From Thiosocius sp049669185 (GTDB lineage Bacteria > Pseudomonadota > Gammaproteobacteria > Chromatiales > Chromatiaceae), in contig JBATKF010000417.1 in assembly GCA_049669185.1 (NCBI GenBank), positions 1 through 6,193 on the forward strand: 6,193 nt of DNA, written 5' to 3'. The translations under genes and the position numbers were made by a program. Positions 5,563 to 6,193 of the stretch are shown piece after piece. A model generated the notes under the pieces. The model did not search any database. It was given only the letters and a program-made list of their open reading frames with translations, and was not told the origin of the DNA. Within the stretch, counting starts at the first letter, position 1; the number at the start of each line of letters is the position of its first letter.

Positions 5563-5590
5563 ATTCTACGCAAAATTCGCGCGCTGTGAA
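5563..5590 (-). promoter_or_regulatory. sigma70-type promoter of the rpsP operon
   Basis: On the minus strand TTCACA (5590-5585) and TAGAAT (5568-5563) are separated by 16 bp. The -10 is one mismatch from TATAAT. The predicted start is near 5556, giving a leader of about 58 nt before the rpsP ATG. The bases after the -10 (GCGCGG) form a GC-rich discriminator, as is usual for growth-rate-controlled ribosomal promoters. Confidence 0.65.
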
Positions 5591-5632
5591 GTAGTAACTT
5601 GCTGTCTAATAACGGGATCGATGGGAGGGGAA

Positions 5633-6142
5633 ATGACCGAAGACAGCGGCAAAGACGATCGCTCGACGATCCACCGCGGCGCCGACCGCAGCTCCCCCTA
5701 CCCCGTCAGCCGTCTGGCGCCCAGCTTCGGCCTCGCCGACCTGGCCCGTGAGATCGAACAGGCCGATCAGATGGTGGCCGGACGCCTCGGTGCGCAGCTG
5801 GAGGTGATCGCCGAGCAGGTCAGATCGTTACAGGCGCAGGCGCGGCGGGTCCTCGAGCAGGCCCGCGAAGACCAGCGGCTGCATCACGCGCGCTGCGCAT
5901 TTCAGCGTAAACCCGGCCACATCTACCACCTTTACGAGGAGCCAGACGGCAGCCTGGCCTTCTCGATGCTCTCCCCGGACGACTGGGGTGGCGAGCCACC
6001 CAAGCCGTTCCGCGGCTCTTTTCGGCTACAGAGCGATTTGAGCTGGACGCCGGCAGAGACGGTCGAGACACCGGACGACAGCCGCCGGCTGGTCGCCCGC
6101 CTGCTCGGCAGCCCGCTGAGTCTGGACGGCAGCGGCGCCTGA
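5633..6142 (+). CDS. DUF2452 protein, homologue of human C1orf50; function unknown
   Basis: The 169-aa product matches the DUF2452 family (PF10504) as I remember it from C1orf50. It has a short N-terminal lead with SPYPVSRLAP, then helices containing LAREIEQAD (37-45), VIAEQVRSLQAQARRVLEQA (58-77) and LHHARC (83-88). These are followed by KPGHIYHLYEEPDG (93-106), SMLSPDDWG (111-119) and LQSDLSWTP (132-140). The same helix, KPG.IY.LY, SP..WG and L..DLSWTP blocks occur in the human protein. There is no signal peptide or membrane segment, so a cytoplasmic protein is expected, and no activity is known to me. An ATG 12 bases upstream (5621) is in frame, but GGGAGG at 5623-5628 fits the ATG at 5633 better, with a tight 4-base spacing. 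It is transcribed divergently from rpsP across about 130 bp. I found no convincing promoter for it beyond a weak TCTAAT at 5605. Confidence 0.85.
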   Translation: MTEDSGKDDRSTIHRGADRSSPYPVSRLAPSFGLADLAREIEQADQMVAGRLGAQLEVIAEQVRSLQAQARRVLEQAREDQRLHHARCAFQRKPGHIYHLYEEPDGSLAFSMLSPDDWGGEPPKPFRGSFRLQSDLSWTPAETVETPDDSRRLVARLLGSPLSLDGSGA

Positions 6143-6170
6143 TACCCAAGCGCCCCGAGGGCGGCATCAG
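6139..6170 (+). other. Imperfect hairpin over the stop of the DUF2452 gene
   Basis: CTGAT (6139-6143, containing the stop codon) pairs with ATCAG (6166-6170), and inside it CGCCC/GGGCG pair around a CGA loop (6151-6163). No T-run follows, so an intrinsic terminator is not supported; the structure may be incidental in GC-rich sequence. No gene is seen in the remaining bases to 6193. Confidence 0.2.
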
Positions 6171-6193
6171 AACGGAAACCCTCCGCCGCCGGG

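Noticed and set aside
5499..5573. N-terminal extension of S16 from an ATG at 5573
   Set aside because: The extension would overlap the -10 box and leader hairpin, lacks homology to S16, and a good ribosome binding site precedes the ATG at 5498.

Overview
The window is GC-rich chromosomal DNA from a gammaproteobacterium. This rests on the close likeness of S16, RimM, TrmD and L19 to the Escherichia coli proteins, on their order rpsP-rimM-trmD-rplS, and on short, mostly overlapping intergenic gaps. I cannot name the genus. An environmental lineage such as Chromatiales is a guess only. There are no insertion sequences, tRNA or rRNA genes, CRISPR arrays or obvious foreign islands.

Left part: positions 1-125 hold the start of a minus-strand gene, probably a DUF455 ferritin-like protein, cut by the window edge. 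A 192-bp divergent spacer (126-317) follows. It contains a 10-bp GC-rich hairpin and, at its right end, a perfect AT-rich inverted repeat that runs into the first gene on the plus strand. Then come three plus-strand genes that overlap by 4 bases each. The first encodes a four-helix MotA/TolQ/ExbB-type channel subunit. The second encodes a MotB/TolR-like partner with one membrane helix, a very long coiled coil and a small C-terminal domain, but no OmpA-like peptidoglycan-binding domain. The third encodes a COG0523/CobW-family GTPase with the CxCC metal motif. Channel subunit and partner probably form an ion-driven envelope complex of unknown purpose, co-translated with a metallochaperone-type GTPase. 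This is the least ordinary part of the window.

Right part: on the minus strand lies the classical trmD operon, read from about 5556 to 3394: rpsP (S16), rimM, trmD and rplS (L19). A good sigma70-type promoter precedes rpsP, and its short leader holds a 9-bp perfect hairpin. The 140-nt rimM-trmD spacer can form three successive hairpins and contains a 29-codon ORF with a plausible ribosome binding site. The operon converges on the GTPase gene, with 18 bp between the two stop codons and no clear intrinsic terminator.

Divergent from rpsP, at 5633-6142 on the plus strand, is a DUF2452 protein that resembles human C1orf50 and whose function is unknown. The last 51 bases hold only a weak hairpin.
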